A stretch of 64,000 nucleotides of DNA from Stenotrophomonas maltophilia (GTDB lineage: Bacteria > Pseudomonadota > Gammaproteobacteria > Xanthomonadales > Xanthomonadaceae): contig NZ_CP154630.1 of assembly GCF_039555535.1 (NCBI RefSeq), positions 2,369,001-2,433,000 on the forward strand, in the 5' to 3' direction. The translations under genes were made by a program, and so were the position numbers. Shown here piece by piece: positions 54,294 to 63,027 of this stretch. Under the pieces are notes generated by a model, which searched no databases, was not told where the DNA came from, and saw only the letters and a program-made list of their open reading frames with translations. Numbering within the stretch: the stretch's first letter is position 1; every line of letters starts with the position of its first letter.

Positions 54294-57260
54294 ATGCCGC
54301 GTCGCTTGATCCTCTCGGCCACGGAGCGGGGCACCCTGCTCGCGTTGCCAGAAAGCCAGGATGACCTGATCCGCTACTACACCTTCAACGACTCCGACCT
54401 GTCGCTGATCCGTCAGCGGCGCGGCGACGCCAACCGCCTCGGCTTCGCCGTGCAACTCTGCCTGCTGCGCTACCCCGGCTATGCGTTGGGCACTGACAGC
54501 GAGCTGCCCGAACCGGTCATCCTGTGGGTGGCCAAGCAAGTCCAGACCGATCCGGCGAGTTGGACGAAGTACGGCGAGCGCGATGTGACCCGTCGCGAGC
54601 ACGCCCAGGAACTGCGCACCTACCTTCAACTGGCCCCGTTCGGCCTGTCCGACTTCCGCGCCCTGGTGCGCGAGCTGACCGAACTGGCCCAGCAGACCGA
54701 CAAGGGCTTGCTGCTGGCCGGCCAGGCGCTGGAGAGCCTGCGGCAGAAGCGACGCATCCTGCCGGCGTTGAGCGTGATCGACCGGGCTTGCTCGGAGGCC
54801 ATTGCACGGGCCAATCGGCGGGTCTACCGCGCCCTGGTTGAACCGCTCACGGACTCGCATCGGGCCAAGCTGGACGAGCTGTTGAAGCTCAAGGCCGGCA
54901 GCAGCATCACCTGGTTGACCTGGCTGCGCCAGGCACCGCTGAAACCCAACTCTCGGCATATGCTTGAGCACATCGAGCGGCTGAAGACATTTCAGCTGGT
55001 GGACTTGCCCGAAGTCCTGGGCCGGCACATCCACCAGAACCGCCTGCTCAAGCTGGCCCGCGAGGGTGGGCAGATGACGCCCAAAGACCTCGGCAAGTTC
55101 GAGCCGCAGCGGCGCTATGCGACCCTGGCCGCCGTGGTGCTGGAGAGCACTGCAACCGTGATTGATGAGCTGGTGGATCTGCACGACCGCATCCTAGTCA
55201 AGCTGTTCAGCGGCGCGAAGCACAAGCATCAGCAGCAGTTCCAGAAGCAGGGCAAGGCGATCAACGACAAGGTGCGCCTGTACTCCAAGATCGGCCAGGC
55301 GCTGCTGGAGGCCAAGGAAGCCGGCAGCGACCCCTATGCCGCCATCGAGGCGGTGATCCCCTGGGACGAGTTCACCGAGAGCGTCAGCGAAGCCGAGCTG
55401 CTGGCCCGGCCGGAGGGCTTCGACCACCTGCACCTGGTCGGCGAGAACTTCGCCACCCTGCGCCGCTACACGCCGGCTCTGCTGGAGGTATTGGAGCTGC
55501 GCGCCGCCCCGGCCGCGCAGGGCGTGCTGGCAGCCGTGCAGACGCTGCGCGAGATGAACGCCGACAACCTGCGCAAGGTGCCGGCCGATGCTCCCACCGC
55601 CTTCATCAAGCCGCGCTGGAAGCCACTGGTGATCACCCCGGAAGGCCTCGACCGGCGCTTCTACGAAATCTGCGCCCTGTCCGAGCTGAAGAACGCCCTG
55701 CGCTCCGGCGACATCTGGGTCAAGGGCTCGCGGCAGTTCCGCGACTTCGACGACTACCTGCTGCCGGCCGAGAAGTTCGCCGCGCTCAAGCGGGAACAGG
55801 CCCTGCCGCTGGCGATCAACCCGAACAGCGACCAGTATCTGGAAGAGCGCTTGCAGCTGCTGGACGAGCAGTTGGCCACTGTCGCCCGCCTGGCCAAGGA
55901 CAACGAGCTGCCCGATGCCATCCTCACCGAGTCCGGGTTGAAGATCACCCCGCTGGATGCGGCGGTGCCGGATCGGGCGCAGGCGCTGATCGACCAGACC
56001 AGTCAGTTACTGCCGCGCATCAAGATCACCGAACTGCTGATGGACGTGGACGACTGGACGGGCTTCAGCCGCCACTTCACCCACCTGAAGGACGGGGCCG
56101 AGGCCAAAGACCGGACGTTGCTGCTGTCCGCGATCCTCGGTGATGCGATCAACCTCGGGCTGACCAAGATGGCCGAGTCGAGCCCCGGTCTGACCTACGC
56201 CAAGCTGTCCTGGCTGCAAGCCTGGCACATCCGCGACGAGACCTATTCGGCGGCCCTGGCCGAGCTGGTCAACCACCAGTACCAGCATGCCTTCGCCGCC
56301 CACTGGGGCGACGGCACCACCTCATCCTCCGATGGCCAGCGTTTCCGGGCTGGCGGCCGGGGCGAGAGCACCAGACACGTCAACCCGAAGTACGGCAGTG
56401 AGCCGGGACGGCTGTTCTACACCCATATCTCCGACCAGTACGCGCCGTTCAGCACCCGCGTGGTGAATGTCGGCGTGCGCGATTCCACCTATGTGCTCGA
56501 CGGCCTGCTGTACCACGAGTCCGACCTGCGGATCGAGGAGCACTACACCGACACGGCCGGCTTCACCGATCACGTCTTCGCCCTGATGCACCTGCTGGGC
56601 TTCCGTTTCGCGCCGCGCATCCGCGACCTCGGCGAAACCAAGCTGTACGTGCCGCAGGGCGTGCAGACCTACCCGACGCTGCGGCCGCTGATCGGCGGCA
56701 CCCTGAACATCAAGCACGTCCGCGCCCATTGGGACGACATCCTGCGCCTGGCCAGCTCGATCAAACAGGGCACCGTCACTGCCTCGCTGATGCTGCGCAA
56801 GCTCGGCAGCTATCCGCGCCAGAACGGCCTGGCCGTGGCCCTGCGCGAGCTGGGCCGGATCGAACGCACGCTGTTCATCCTAGACTGGCTGCAAAGTGTT
56901 GAGCTGCGCCGCCGCGTGCATGCCGGCCTGAACAAAGGTGAGGCGCGCAACTCGCTGGCCAGGGCGGTGTTCTTCAACCGCCTTGGGGAAATCAGGGATC
57001 GGAGCTTCGAGCAGCAGCGCTACCGGGCCAGCGGCCTCAACCTGGTGACGGCGGCTATCGTGCTGTGGAACACGGTGTACCTGGAGCGCGCCACCCAGGG
57101 GTTGGTCGAGGCCGGCAAGCCGGTGGACGGCGAGCTGCTGCAATTCCTGTCGCCGCTGGGCTGGGAGCACATCAACCTCACCGGCGATTACGTCTGGCGG
57201 CAGAGCCGCAGACTGGAAGACGGGAAGTTTCGGCCCCTACGGATGCCCGGAAAACCTTAG
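54294..57260 (+). CDS. tnpA: Tn3-family transposase TnpA (Tn501 type)
   Basis: A 988-residue transposase that cuts at the 38-bp ends and gives 5-bp target duplications. Landmarks are the N-terminal DUF4158 region ([20 protein letters not shown]), catalytic-domain Asp residues around [15 protein letters not shown] and [20 protein letters not shown], and the C-terminal [18 protein letters not shown]. Length and sequence equal Tn501 TnpA as I recall it. The stop is inside the right terminal repeat. Confidence 0.97.
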   Translation: MPRRLILSATERGTLLALPESQDDLIRYYTFNDSDLSLIRQRRGDANRLGFAVQLCLLRYPGYALGTDSELPEPVILWVAKQVQTDPASWTKYGERDVTRREHAQELRTYLQLAPFGLSDFRALVRELTELAQQTDKGLLLAGQALESLRQKRRILPALSVIDRACSEAIARANRRVYRALVEPLTDSHRAKLDELLKLKAGSSITWLTWLRQAPLKPNSRHMLEHIERLKTFQLVDLPEVLGRHIHQNRLLKLAREGGQMTPKDLGKFEPQRRYATLAAVVLESTATVIDELVDLHDRILVKLFSGAKHKHQQQFQKQGKAINDKVRLYSKIGQALLEAKEAGSDPYAAIEAVIPWDEFTESVSEAELLARPEGFDHLHLVGENFATLRRYTPALLEVLELRAAPAAQGVLAAVQTLREMNADNLRKVPADAPTAFIKPRWKPLVITPEGLDRRFYEICALSELKNALRSGDIWVKGSRQFRDFDDYLLPAEKFAALKREQALPLAINPNSDQYLEERLQLLDEQLATVARLAKDNELPDAILTESGLKITPLDAAVPDRAQALIDQTSQLLPRIKITELLMDVDDWTGFSRHFTHLKDGAEAKDRTLLLSAILGDAINLGLTKMAESSPGLTYAKLSWLQAWHIRDETYSAALAELVNHQYQHAFAAHWGDGTTSSSDGQRFRAGGRGESTRHVNPKYGSEPGRLFYTHISDQYAPFSTRVVNVGVRDSTYVLDGLLYHESDLRIEEHYTDTAGFTDHVFALMHLLGFRFAPRIRDLGETKLYVPQGVQTYPTLRPLIGGTLNIKHVRAHWDDILRLASSIKQGTVTASLMLRKLGSYPRQNGLAVALRELGRIERTLFILDWLQSVELRRRVHAGLNKGEARNSLARAVFFNRLGEIRDRSFEQQRYRASGLNLVTAAIVLWNTVYLERATQGLVEAGKPVDGELLQFLSPLGWEHINLTGDYVWRQSRRLEDGKFRPLRMPGKP

Positions 57261-57293
57261 CGTACGATTTTTTCCGAATTCTGCGAGCCCCCC
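57256..57293 (-). repeat. Tn501-type 38-bp terminal inverted repeat, right
   Basis: Inverted partner of 38519-38556, overlapping the tnpA stop. Target duplication AGGAA follows at 57294-57298. Confidence 0.93.
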
Positions 57294-57457
57294 AGGAAGA
57301 ATTGCGTAGACCCGCGCGCAGCAAGCACTACGTTGTGCTGAGGGATCAGCAGCAGCTTTGCCCCCGCGGAATACGCCCCTGTGAGAGCATCCTCTGCCAG
57401 GGTATCCGCTGCGACGACGAGGTGGTCACGAGTGAGGAGAACGTTGAGGATGCTCAT
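57294..57457 (-). pseudogene. 5' part of the gene split by the mercury transposon
   Basis: Encodes the first 54 residues, beginning MSILNVLLTRDHLVVAADTL and ending STQFFL at the insertion. The rest is at 38063-38518. The pattern (strand, Asp-Thr, Lys-containing strand, GSTQFF) is proteasome/Ntn-hydrolase-like, but no catalytic Thr follows a cleavable leader, so function is unsure. The gene cannot give a full product unless the transposon is lost precisely. Confidence 0.7.
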
Positions 57458-57755
57458 TGCGGGATCGTCTAGACGTTTGCAGACTATCGCCTTCCCCTCC
57501 CCTCCTGTCCAGACTGCTATGGCCTCCGCGATCACACAAATTCTTGGTCGCCCCAATGCTTGCGAGAACGCACTTGAGATACGCCGCGGCTACCTCAAGG
57601 CGATGGAAGATGCGCTGCGGGTTTCGCTTCTGATCCACCAAGATCCAAGGCTTCTGTTCGACACGTGGGCCAGACTGCTCCCCTTGATCGCTCAAAGCCA
57701 CGAGAGTGACGGCAGCCAGCCATTTGCGACCGGGATCGTCCGCTCGCGCGATCAT
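57426..57755 (-). CDS. Hypothetical small protein upstream of the split gene
   Basis: A possible 109-residue protein. The central part, KPWILVDQKRNPQRIFHRLEVAAAYLKCVLASIG, has the look of small mobile-element proteins that restate a value and end in AAxYL. The last 30 residues are low-complexity. It overlaps the start of the split gene by 32 bases, as in an operon. No good binding site is seen, so this is tentative. Confidence 0.35.
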   Translation of the reverse strand: MIARADDPGRKWLAAVTLVALSDQGEQSGPRVEQKPWILVDQKRNPQRIFHRLEVAAAYLKCVLASIGATKNLCDRGGHSSLDRRGGEGDSLQTSRRSRNEHPQRSPHS

Positions 57756-57853
57756 GGATCCCGGCGGTTGGCTGGCTGAGCGTATGGTTGCAATATAGGA
57801 AGCAATCGCGCGCGGACCAGAACGCTGTTCATCGCAGACATTCTTAGGGTGCC

Positions 57854-57980
57854 ATTGCAGAGATTTCAGCTTTTGAGGAATAAAATTTCAGTGCAAGACG
57901 GTCCATTGCAGAAAAATTTGACTTGCGACTGACGCAACGCAGAAATTGCTGATGCACGGATGATGCAATGCAGAGATTAC
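57854..57980. repeat. Array of phased GCAGA motifs
   Basis: ATTGCAGAGATTT, ATTGCAGAAAAATTT, AACGCAGAAATTG and AATGCAGAGATTA have their GCAGA at 57857, 57908, 57939 and 57970, that is 51, 31 and 31 bp apart. The reverse complement of the 22.0-kb array has similar strings (GATGCAACAGATT, GACGCACC...TTGGTGATGCAC). The array lies 100-220 bp before the gene at 58078. The rest of 57756-58077 is without a gene. Confidence 0.5.
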
Positions 57981-58077
57981 CGGCTAACAGATGCTGCAGC
58001 CCAGCCGGCCAACTGAGGGCTTTGCCCGATGGACGAGCCGTTACTCTTGCCTGCAGATCACGATTCTAGGATGACTT

Positions 58078-58743
58078 GTGCCTCAATCGGCTGACCAGGA
58101 TCGGGCGTCTGTGCTGGAGGGCTCCTTAGAGCTCTTGGGTGAAATTCGAGCCGCTTGGATGGAGATAGAGCATGGACGTGACCGAAGATCGACGGCGGTG
58201 GCGGCACTTTGCCAGATGTCCCTTGATCACGCCGTGGCAGTACAGTCCCTGATCGCTACTCTGCCCCAGTCAGCAATCTCGCTGGTCCGGCCCCAGTATG
58301 AGGCCCTCGTGCGTGCAACCTGGGCATGTTATGCAGCTACCGACACCGACATCGAGAAGCTTCTTGCGCCCCTGACTCTGGAGAGTCAGCAAGCGGCAAA
58401 GAGGCTCCCTGGCGTTCAGGACATGCTCGTAAAGCTTGAGTCCTCTGGGCCCCGAGGAGCATCACAGTTGTTGGGCAGAGCCAGACAATGCCTTTATGTC
58501 GGCTTGAACTCCTATCTCCATGCCGGGATTCACCCCTTGGCAAGGCAGTTAAATGGCTACCCGGGCGCGCTTCTGGCGGGGGTGGCCATGAACAGCAATG
58601 CGCTTGCCATGCTAACCCTTCTGAATCTGGCGCACCTGTGGCCAGGCGAACCAGTTCTGGCATGGATGAATGCACTGCATCATCAATTTGGGGGTGTTTT
58701 GCCAGAGTTGGAGCCATTGACCCCCCATCAGCCCTCGCCATAG
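58078..58743 (+). CDS. DUF6988-like hypothetical protein
   Basis: A 221-residue all-helical cytoplasmic protein. MSLDHAVAVQSLIATLPQSA, LVRPQYEALVRATWACYAA and GLNSYLHAGIHPLARQLNGY are the conserved blocks of a family often found in accessory regions (DUF6988 as I recall it). The NSYLHAGIHP block with two His resembles HEPN-like helical proteins. The start is GTG 58078. Part of the gene is repeated in damaged form at 59690-59812. Confidence 0.65.
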   Translation: MPQSADQDRASVLEGSLELLGEIRAAWMEIEHGRDRRSTAVAALCQMSLDHAVAVQSLIATLPQSAISLVRPQYEALVRATWACYAATDTDIEKLLAPLTLESQQAAKRLPGVQDMLVKLESSGPRGASQLLGRARQCLYVGLNSYLHAGIHPLARQLNGYPGALLAGVAMNSNALAMLTLLNLAHLWPGEPVLAWMNALHHQFGGVLPELEPLTPHQPSP

Positions 58744-58985
58744 AGCTGTCCCGGATCGCCTGCGCGTCTAGGGTGGGGTCTGTGGTGAGTGACTAGGCAG
58801 TTGGGCCTCGCCCCCCTCTGGGGGCACGGGGAGAACATCACGGGCGCATAAGCAGTTGCCCCGGATTTCTCGTTGGGGCAAGTCCTGGCAGTTGATCTGT
58901 GTCGGGGGCCTGTCGGGCGACTGTCATGTTTCCAAGTTCGGCACCCTCCTAATCTGGGCTCCCTACCCCTCCGGAGTTATCTTCT

Positions 58986-59660
58986 ATGACCACCAAGACC
59001 CCGCCTCGCCTGCTTACCGCTGCTGAGGTTGGCGCCTGCATTCGCCAGTTCCGCCAGTTGCGTCATTGGTCGCAAGAACAATTGGCCGAGATCTCGGGCC
59101 TGAACGTGCGAACAGTTCAGCGGGTTGAGCAGGGTGACTCGGCCAGTTTCGACACCCGTCGCGCACTGGCGCGCGCCTTCGATTTCAATGACATCGATGC
59201 ACTCAACAAGCCTTTCTCGCTGCCGACAGACGAGGAACTGCAGGCGGCGCAAGCGCAGTTTGAGCGCGACTACATCACCCTGGCGGTGTCCCCGCTTGCT
59301 GCTGGGCGCGAGCTGGCCAGCCTGATCGTTTCGTGCGACATGGATCTGTCCGAACCGGCTTTCGAGCTGTCGCGCGAGGCGGCGAGCGAGTTTGCTGCAC
59401 TGGTCGACTACTACCGTGAGTATCGCGACTGCCAAGACCTGTATTCAGAAGTCGACAAGCTAGACATCTACGACGGGCTGCAGCAGCGCATTGAGGTCCT
59501 GCGGGAACTGGGAGTATCACTGTCGCACGGTCAGCGTAAGGTCGTCATTCGGATGGGCTCAGGTATGCCGATGGATGCCACGGTCCTGTACGTCGTGGCG
59601 TTTCGCCTCGGCCACGAGTGCAGTCAGATCGTAACTCCTAAGGCAGCACGCATCGGCTGA
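58986..59660 (+). CDS. XRE-family transcriptional regulator
   Basis: A 224-residue regulator. The helix-turn-helix is VGACIRQFRQLRHWSQEQLAEISGLNVRTVQRVEQG (residues about 15-52). The C-terminal domain has no recognised fold but has conserved-looking LASLIVSCDMDLSEPAFELSRE and a final VLYVVAFRLGHE. An 90-bp piece of its 5' part is found again at 34628-34717. The target is unknown; it may control the accessory genes around it. The gap from 58744 to 58985 has no gene. Confidence 0.82.
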   Translation: MTTKTPPRLLTAAEVGACIRQFRQLRHWSQEQLAEISGLNVRTVQRVEQGDSASFDTRRALARAFDFNDIDALNKPFSLPTDEELQAAQAQFERDYITLAVSPLAAGRELASLIVSCDMDLSEPAFELSREAASEFAALVDYYREYRDCQDLYSEVDKLDIYDGLQQRIEVLRELGVSLSHGQRKVVIRMGSGMPMDATVLYVVAFRLGHECSQIVTPKAARIG

Positions 59661-59689
59661 GTCAGCATTCATTAGATCGATAGTGGTGG

Positions 59690-59812
59690 CGATACATCTG
59701 ACAGATGTCTATTGATCGCGCCGTCGCAGTACAGTCCCTGGAGGTTGCCCTGCCTTAGTCAGCGATAGCGCTGGTCCGGCCCCAGCACAAGACCCTGATT
59801 CGTGCGACAGCA
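59690..59812 (+). pseudogene. Damaged partial copy of the DUF6988-like gene
   Basis: The stretch from CAGATGTC through GTACAGTCCCTGG to CTGGTCCGGCCCCAG follows 58210-58320 with many substitutions and an in-frame stop (TTAG). It is a decayed second copy of the middle of the 58078 gene, which shows past tandem duplication here. Confidence 0.7.
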
Positions 59813-59849
59813 AGGTTCTTAGCTTTCGAGGCAGCGAATTTTTGATGTG

Positions 59850-59978
59850 CCCTGAACCCTCGCGAAGATCCACTATGGAGACGCCGTCGATTTCTGGATC
59901 CAGACCTAAGAAGCCCTCGAGTTCTGGATCCACAGGCAACTCGTCCTTGAGTTCCTGACTGCGCACCTGAGTGGTCAA
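59850..59978 (-). repeat. Short coding-like unit repeated at 34.5 kb
   Basis: On the minus strand this reads TTQVRSQELKDELPVDPELE then GFLGLDPEIDGVSIVDL. The 34.5-kb copy reads TDQVRSWELKGELDVEPEIE then GVLGADPGIKGIFGGDL. Both are made of degenerate DPEIxG-type steps. It could be a small gene with a TTG start or only duplicated DNA; both copies have decayed ends. Confidence 0.4.
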
Positions 59979-60544
59979 GCTCCGCCCGGGTGAAGGCTCT
60001 GCGCCCAGTACTCTAGGAACTCCTCTTGAGCAATCGTTTCGATTGCGCCTGGCCTGGCATGCCGCACCATGTGGATGGCATCCGATGCCCGCTTGGCCTC
60101 GCCAGACTGCAGCAAAAGCATGGCAGCGACCGTTCCCGCGCGTCCCAACCCCCCCTTGCAGTGGACCACGATCCTTTGACCGCTCAGCATGTCAGCGACG
60201 AGCTCAGCACTTAGCTGTAGCCAATCTTTGAGGAGTCTGTCGTCTGGTGCGGCTCCATCAGTGATTGGCAGTCCATGCCAAGAGATGCCCTTCCCCGCCA
60301 CTATCGCCGGTAAGCTCTCGATTCGAAGGTCCTTGAGCTCCCAAGGCTCAAGCAAGGTGACTAGGTGAGTGGCACCCCAGTCCTGAATAGCCGAGACGTC
60401 CACATCTAGGTCTCTCGCCCATGCTCCAGTCATGGCGACTTCCTGGTACTTGCCTGGCGCAAATGTCACCCCTATGCCGCCTCCATGGGCTCCAACAGGC
60501 AACTCTGCAATCAGTAACGGGTGGCTAGCGCTGGTGCGCATCAT
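59975..60544 (-). CDS. Dual-specificity/tyrosine phosphatase-like protein
   Basis: A 189-residue cysteine phosphatase of the CDKN3-like type. The signature loop is VVHCKGGLGRAGT with Cys 129 and Arg 135, and the likely general acid is Asp 97 in LPITDGAAP. C-terminal helices follow (DAIHMVRHARPGAIET). GGGAG precedes the paired ATGs at 60544 and 60541. Bacterial members act on phosphoproteins or small phosphates. The 3' end overlaps the repeated unit. Confidence 0.82.
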   Translation of the reverse strand: MMRTSASHPLLIAELPVGAHGGGIGVTFAPGKYQEVAMTGAWARDLDVDVSAIQDWGATHLVTLLEPWELKDLRIESLPAIVAGKGISWHGLPITDGAAPDDRLLKDWLQLSAELVADMLSGQRIVVHCKGGLGRAGTVAAMLLLQSGEAKRASDAIHMVRHARPGAIETIAQEEFLEYWAQSLHPGGA

Positions 60545-60743
60545 TTCGGCTCTCCCAACATGCGGTAACGTTCTGCGTCGTGCGCCGGGGCGCTCCCCGC
60601 TCATTCGCTGCACGGCTAGGATATCGGATGTTCAGATATCGTTGAACTGGAGAGAACACCTAAGGGTCAATATCGGAAAGTCAGATAGACAGTCTGTGGG
60701 CAGGTTGATATCCTGACAACTGGTATCGCGATTTGAGGGCTGT

Positions 60744-61523
60744 GTGGCCTATGTCGTTAGCCAACCGACCCTCATCGCGCCCTGGCCAGAACTGGACAAT
60801 TTCGTTCGTTCAATAGGTCCCTTTCTTGCGTGCGCGTGGTGCGCGCTAGAGCGCTCAAGAACGGCTAGTTCGCCGGTAGCTGCTGAGGGGTTGGCCTCGC
60901 AGGCACTTGACACGCTTGCGACGCTGCGCGTCCTCCATCGCGAACCAGTCGAATGTTCTCGGCTTGCCGCAAGATCTCTGTATGAGCCCCTGGCTTGGTC
61001 CTACAAATCTCCGTGGTCTCGCAGTGACTTGAACCTTGAGTCGGCATTGACCCGGTCGCTCACCCAGTGGGCGGCTGAGTGCACGCCCAGTGCGAGGCGG
61101 AATCTCGGAATTTCACTGGCATCCACCGAAGCTCGAGCGTACTTGGCAAACCTTCTGCGGAAGCATCGGTTGGACCCGAAGCTAGGCGACGGGCTTCAGT
61201 CGATTGGATCGCCTGAATGGAATGCGCTCAGCTTGGGGCGTAAGCGCTACGTGCTGTGGGCGAGCATGCGAAATTCTGCCTCGGAGTTCATACAAAGCGG
61301 TTTGGATGAGCATGCCGCGAGGCGAGCACTTGATCGCGAGATAAAACGCAGATGCATCTGGTTAGCTGGACGCGAGCAAGCTGGAACCCTCGCCCGGAAG
61401 GATTTTTGCTTCTTGCCTGGTCAGGGTTGGCGTCAGCCGTTGATCCTGGACGTTGCAATGGAGACTTTCCTGCCGCTGGGCATGGCGTACTGGCTGGAAC
61501 CTAGCGGCAGTTGGCAGCTTTAG
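60744..61523 (+). CDS. Hypothetical protein, unknown family
   Basis: A 259-residue protein, soluble and mixed helical. Its centre has ALTRSLTQWAAECTPSARRN, ARAYLANLLRKHRLDPKLGDG and SEFIQSGLDEHAARRALDREIKRR. The GTG start is at 60744. It diverges from the phosphatase gene with about 200 bp between starts. No catalytic motif or domain is recognised. Confidence 0.55.
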   Translation: MAYVVSQPTLIAPWPELDNFVRSIGPFLACAWCALERSRTASSPVAAEGLASQALDTLATLRVLHREPVECSRLAARSLYEPLAWSYKSPWSRSDLNLESALTRSLTQWAAECTPSARRNLGISLASTEARAYLANLLRKHRLDPKLGDGLQSIGSPEWNALSLGRKRYVLWASMRNSASEFIQSGLDEHAARRALDREIKRRCIWLAGREQAGTLARKDFCFLPGQGWRQPLILDVAMETFLPLGMAYWLEPSGSWQL

Positions 61524-61702
61524 CTTCTAGTCTGAGTAGACCGACCAGCTGCCACGGGTCCATGAGATGGTTTGAGGGGGCTCAGGACTCTATCGCGGTA
61601 AACGCCCCCCCAGGTCTATATCGACGGTTCTCCAACGAAGCGCTGGACCTTGGTTGACCGGCGAGCCTGTGGCCCATTGGACGCTGGCCAAGAGATGGCC
61701 CT

Positions 61703-62134
61703 CTAGTACTCGTTCAGTCGCTTACGGATTGCCTCGATGGCATCGTCCAGTCCCGCGTCGTCCTCGGGGTAAGGAGAACAAAACAGTTGAACCGGGACCC
61801 AGCAATGTTCCTGTCCCGGTTGTACATAGGGGGCGTAATCATCTAGTAGCCATGCAGAGCCGATGGGCTGGGAAACGTTGGCAAGATCCTTCGTCGGCCC
61901 AGTCCAGTCTATGTATGGCAAGCGGGCAAACCAACCCGGGGCCGCTCCTTCGCAAGCCAATAGGTCGGCAATCTCGCGAAATCTAGGCTCCGGAACTGTG
62001 GTGAAGATGACTAGACCCTCAAAGAGCGACTTTGCCGACTCCAGAAATTCGTAGAGGCCCGGGCGCGGGATCTGGCTTACAGCGTTGGAAATCAGCGTTC
62101 CTTCTAAGTCCAAGGCGAGGATGGACGGGCGCAT
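61703..62134 (-). CDS. HAD-like protein of the NIF/CTD phosphatase kind
   Basis: A 143-residue protein with the HAD motif LALDLEGTLISNAVSQIPRP, where Asp 9 is the nucleophile but the second position is Glu (DLEGT for DxDGT). VIFTTVPEPRF is motif II and SAWLLDDYAPYV the acidic motif IV. The short cap-less form resembles NLI-interacting-factor-like phosphatases. GAGGA lies about 10 bases before ATG 62134. The Glu change may lower or alter phosphatase activity. The gap 61524-61702 holds no gene. Confidence 0.7.
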   Translation of the reverse strand: MRPSILALDLEGTLISNAVSQIPRPGLYEFLESAKSLFEGLVIFTTVPEPRFREIADLLACEGAAPGWFARLPYIDWTGPTKDLANVSQPIGSAWLLDDYAPYVQPGQEHCWVPVQLFCSPYPEDDAGLDDAIEAIRKRLNEY

Positions 62135-62181
62135 TGTGTAATGGTCCTCTTTGGCGGGGGTGAACGTCGGTACCGCTACCA

Positions 62182-62222
62182 AGCCCCGCCGGAGGGTGAT
62201 CCGCCGGCGGGGCTTGGTAGCA
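62182..62222 (-). terminator. Strong hairpin after the 62223 gene
   Basis: 17-bp arms CTACCAAGCCCCGCCGG and CCGGCGGGGCTTGGTAG around a short loop, immediately after the stop of the gene at 62223-62855. There is no T run, but the stem is very stable. Confidence 0.65.
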
Positions 62223-62855
62223 TCAGACATCTTCGAACTCGCTCGCTTGCTTGAGTTGGTTCTCAAGGAAATCAATGCGCTTCTGAAGATCGGCACTTAG
62301 ATAGGCTTTGTCCGTAAAGTCCATTGCTGTCTCAGGGATCATCTCCAGCTCGACGCGTGTGGATGTAGCTTGACGAATCGCCAAGGTGGTCCAGGCCTTA
62401 TCGCCCTTGACGAATCCGACAGTGAATCGAGCCGTAACATGGTGTTCGGGCTTGAGGCCTTCGATGGAACGGAAATCGCTGCGCACCTTCGACGTGGCTA
62501 CAGGCTGTACATCGCCATTGATGTACAGCGCCGCATTCCAGCTCGCTTCGCTCAATGGCAGTGTTGAGCGGTTGATGATGCGGGCGGTGATGACTGGCTT
62601 GGGCCCAAAGAAGCTGTTTTCCATCCGGAACTCTGGATCAACCGCACTGACCCTCTTTAGCTCGGCGATAGTAGGAAGTTGATCGTTGGCCTCCTGTCGT
62701 AGCGCTTCTATCTCCTTGGGATTGCTATCCCTGATGTGCTTAACCTGCCCTCTCACCACCTGCCTTACGGAAGCGTTTGGGTAGGTCTGGTTCAGTTTTT
62801 CAAGAAGGTCGGCAGGGATTCGTGAGAAAAACAGCCGAATCGTCTCTAACACCAT
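62223..62855 (-). CDS. Hypothetical protein
   Basis: A 210-residue soluble protein. The N-terminal third is helical (PADLLEKLNQTYPNASVRQV, PKEIEALRQEANDQLPTIAELKR). The middle is beta-rich (PVITARIINRSTLPLSEASW, HHVTARFTVGFVKGDK) like an immunoglobulin-type fold. The end is a helical tail (LQKRIDFLENQLKQA) that may form a coiled coil. No family name is recognised. It may be a multimerising binding protein. Confidence 0.6.
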   Translation of the reverse strand: MVLETIRLFFSRIPADLLEKLNQTYPNASVRQVVRGQVKHIRDSNPKEIEALRQEANDQLPTIAELKRVSAVDPEFRMENSFFGPKPVITARIINRSTLPLSEASWNAALYINGDVQPVATSKVRSDFRSIEGLKPEHHVTARFTVGFVKGDKAWTTLAIRQATSTRVELEMIPETAMDFTDKAYLSADLQKRIDFLENQLKQASEFEDV

Positions 62856-63027
62856 GATTCAACGAGGAAACACCCCTCGACGTCAGGCAGTTCGTGGATT
62901 ACAGACCTAGGCTTGATTGAACCAGAAGCCGCGTGACACAGGCATTCCTGGAGTACTGCTCAGGCACGCGTGCCCTTCTTGAATATTGGATTCAAGAGTT
63001 TCCACGCTCCTGACCCAACGGAAACCT

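Noticed and set aside
53529..55184. A 551-codon minus-strand frame across tnpR and tnpA
   Set aside because: It is a shadow of the resolvase and transposase genes and has no family features.
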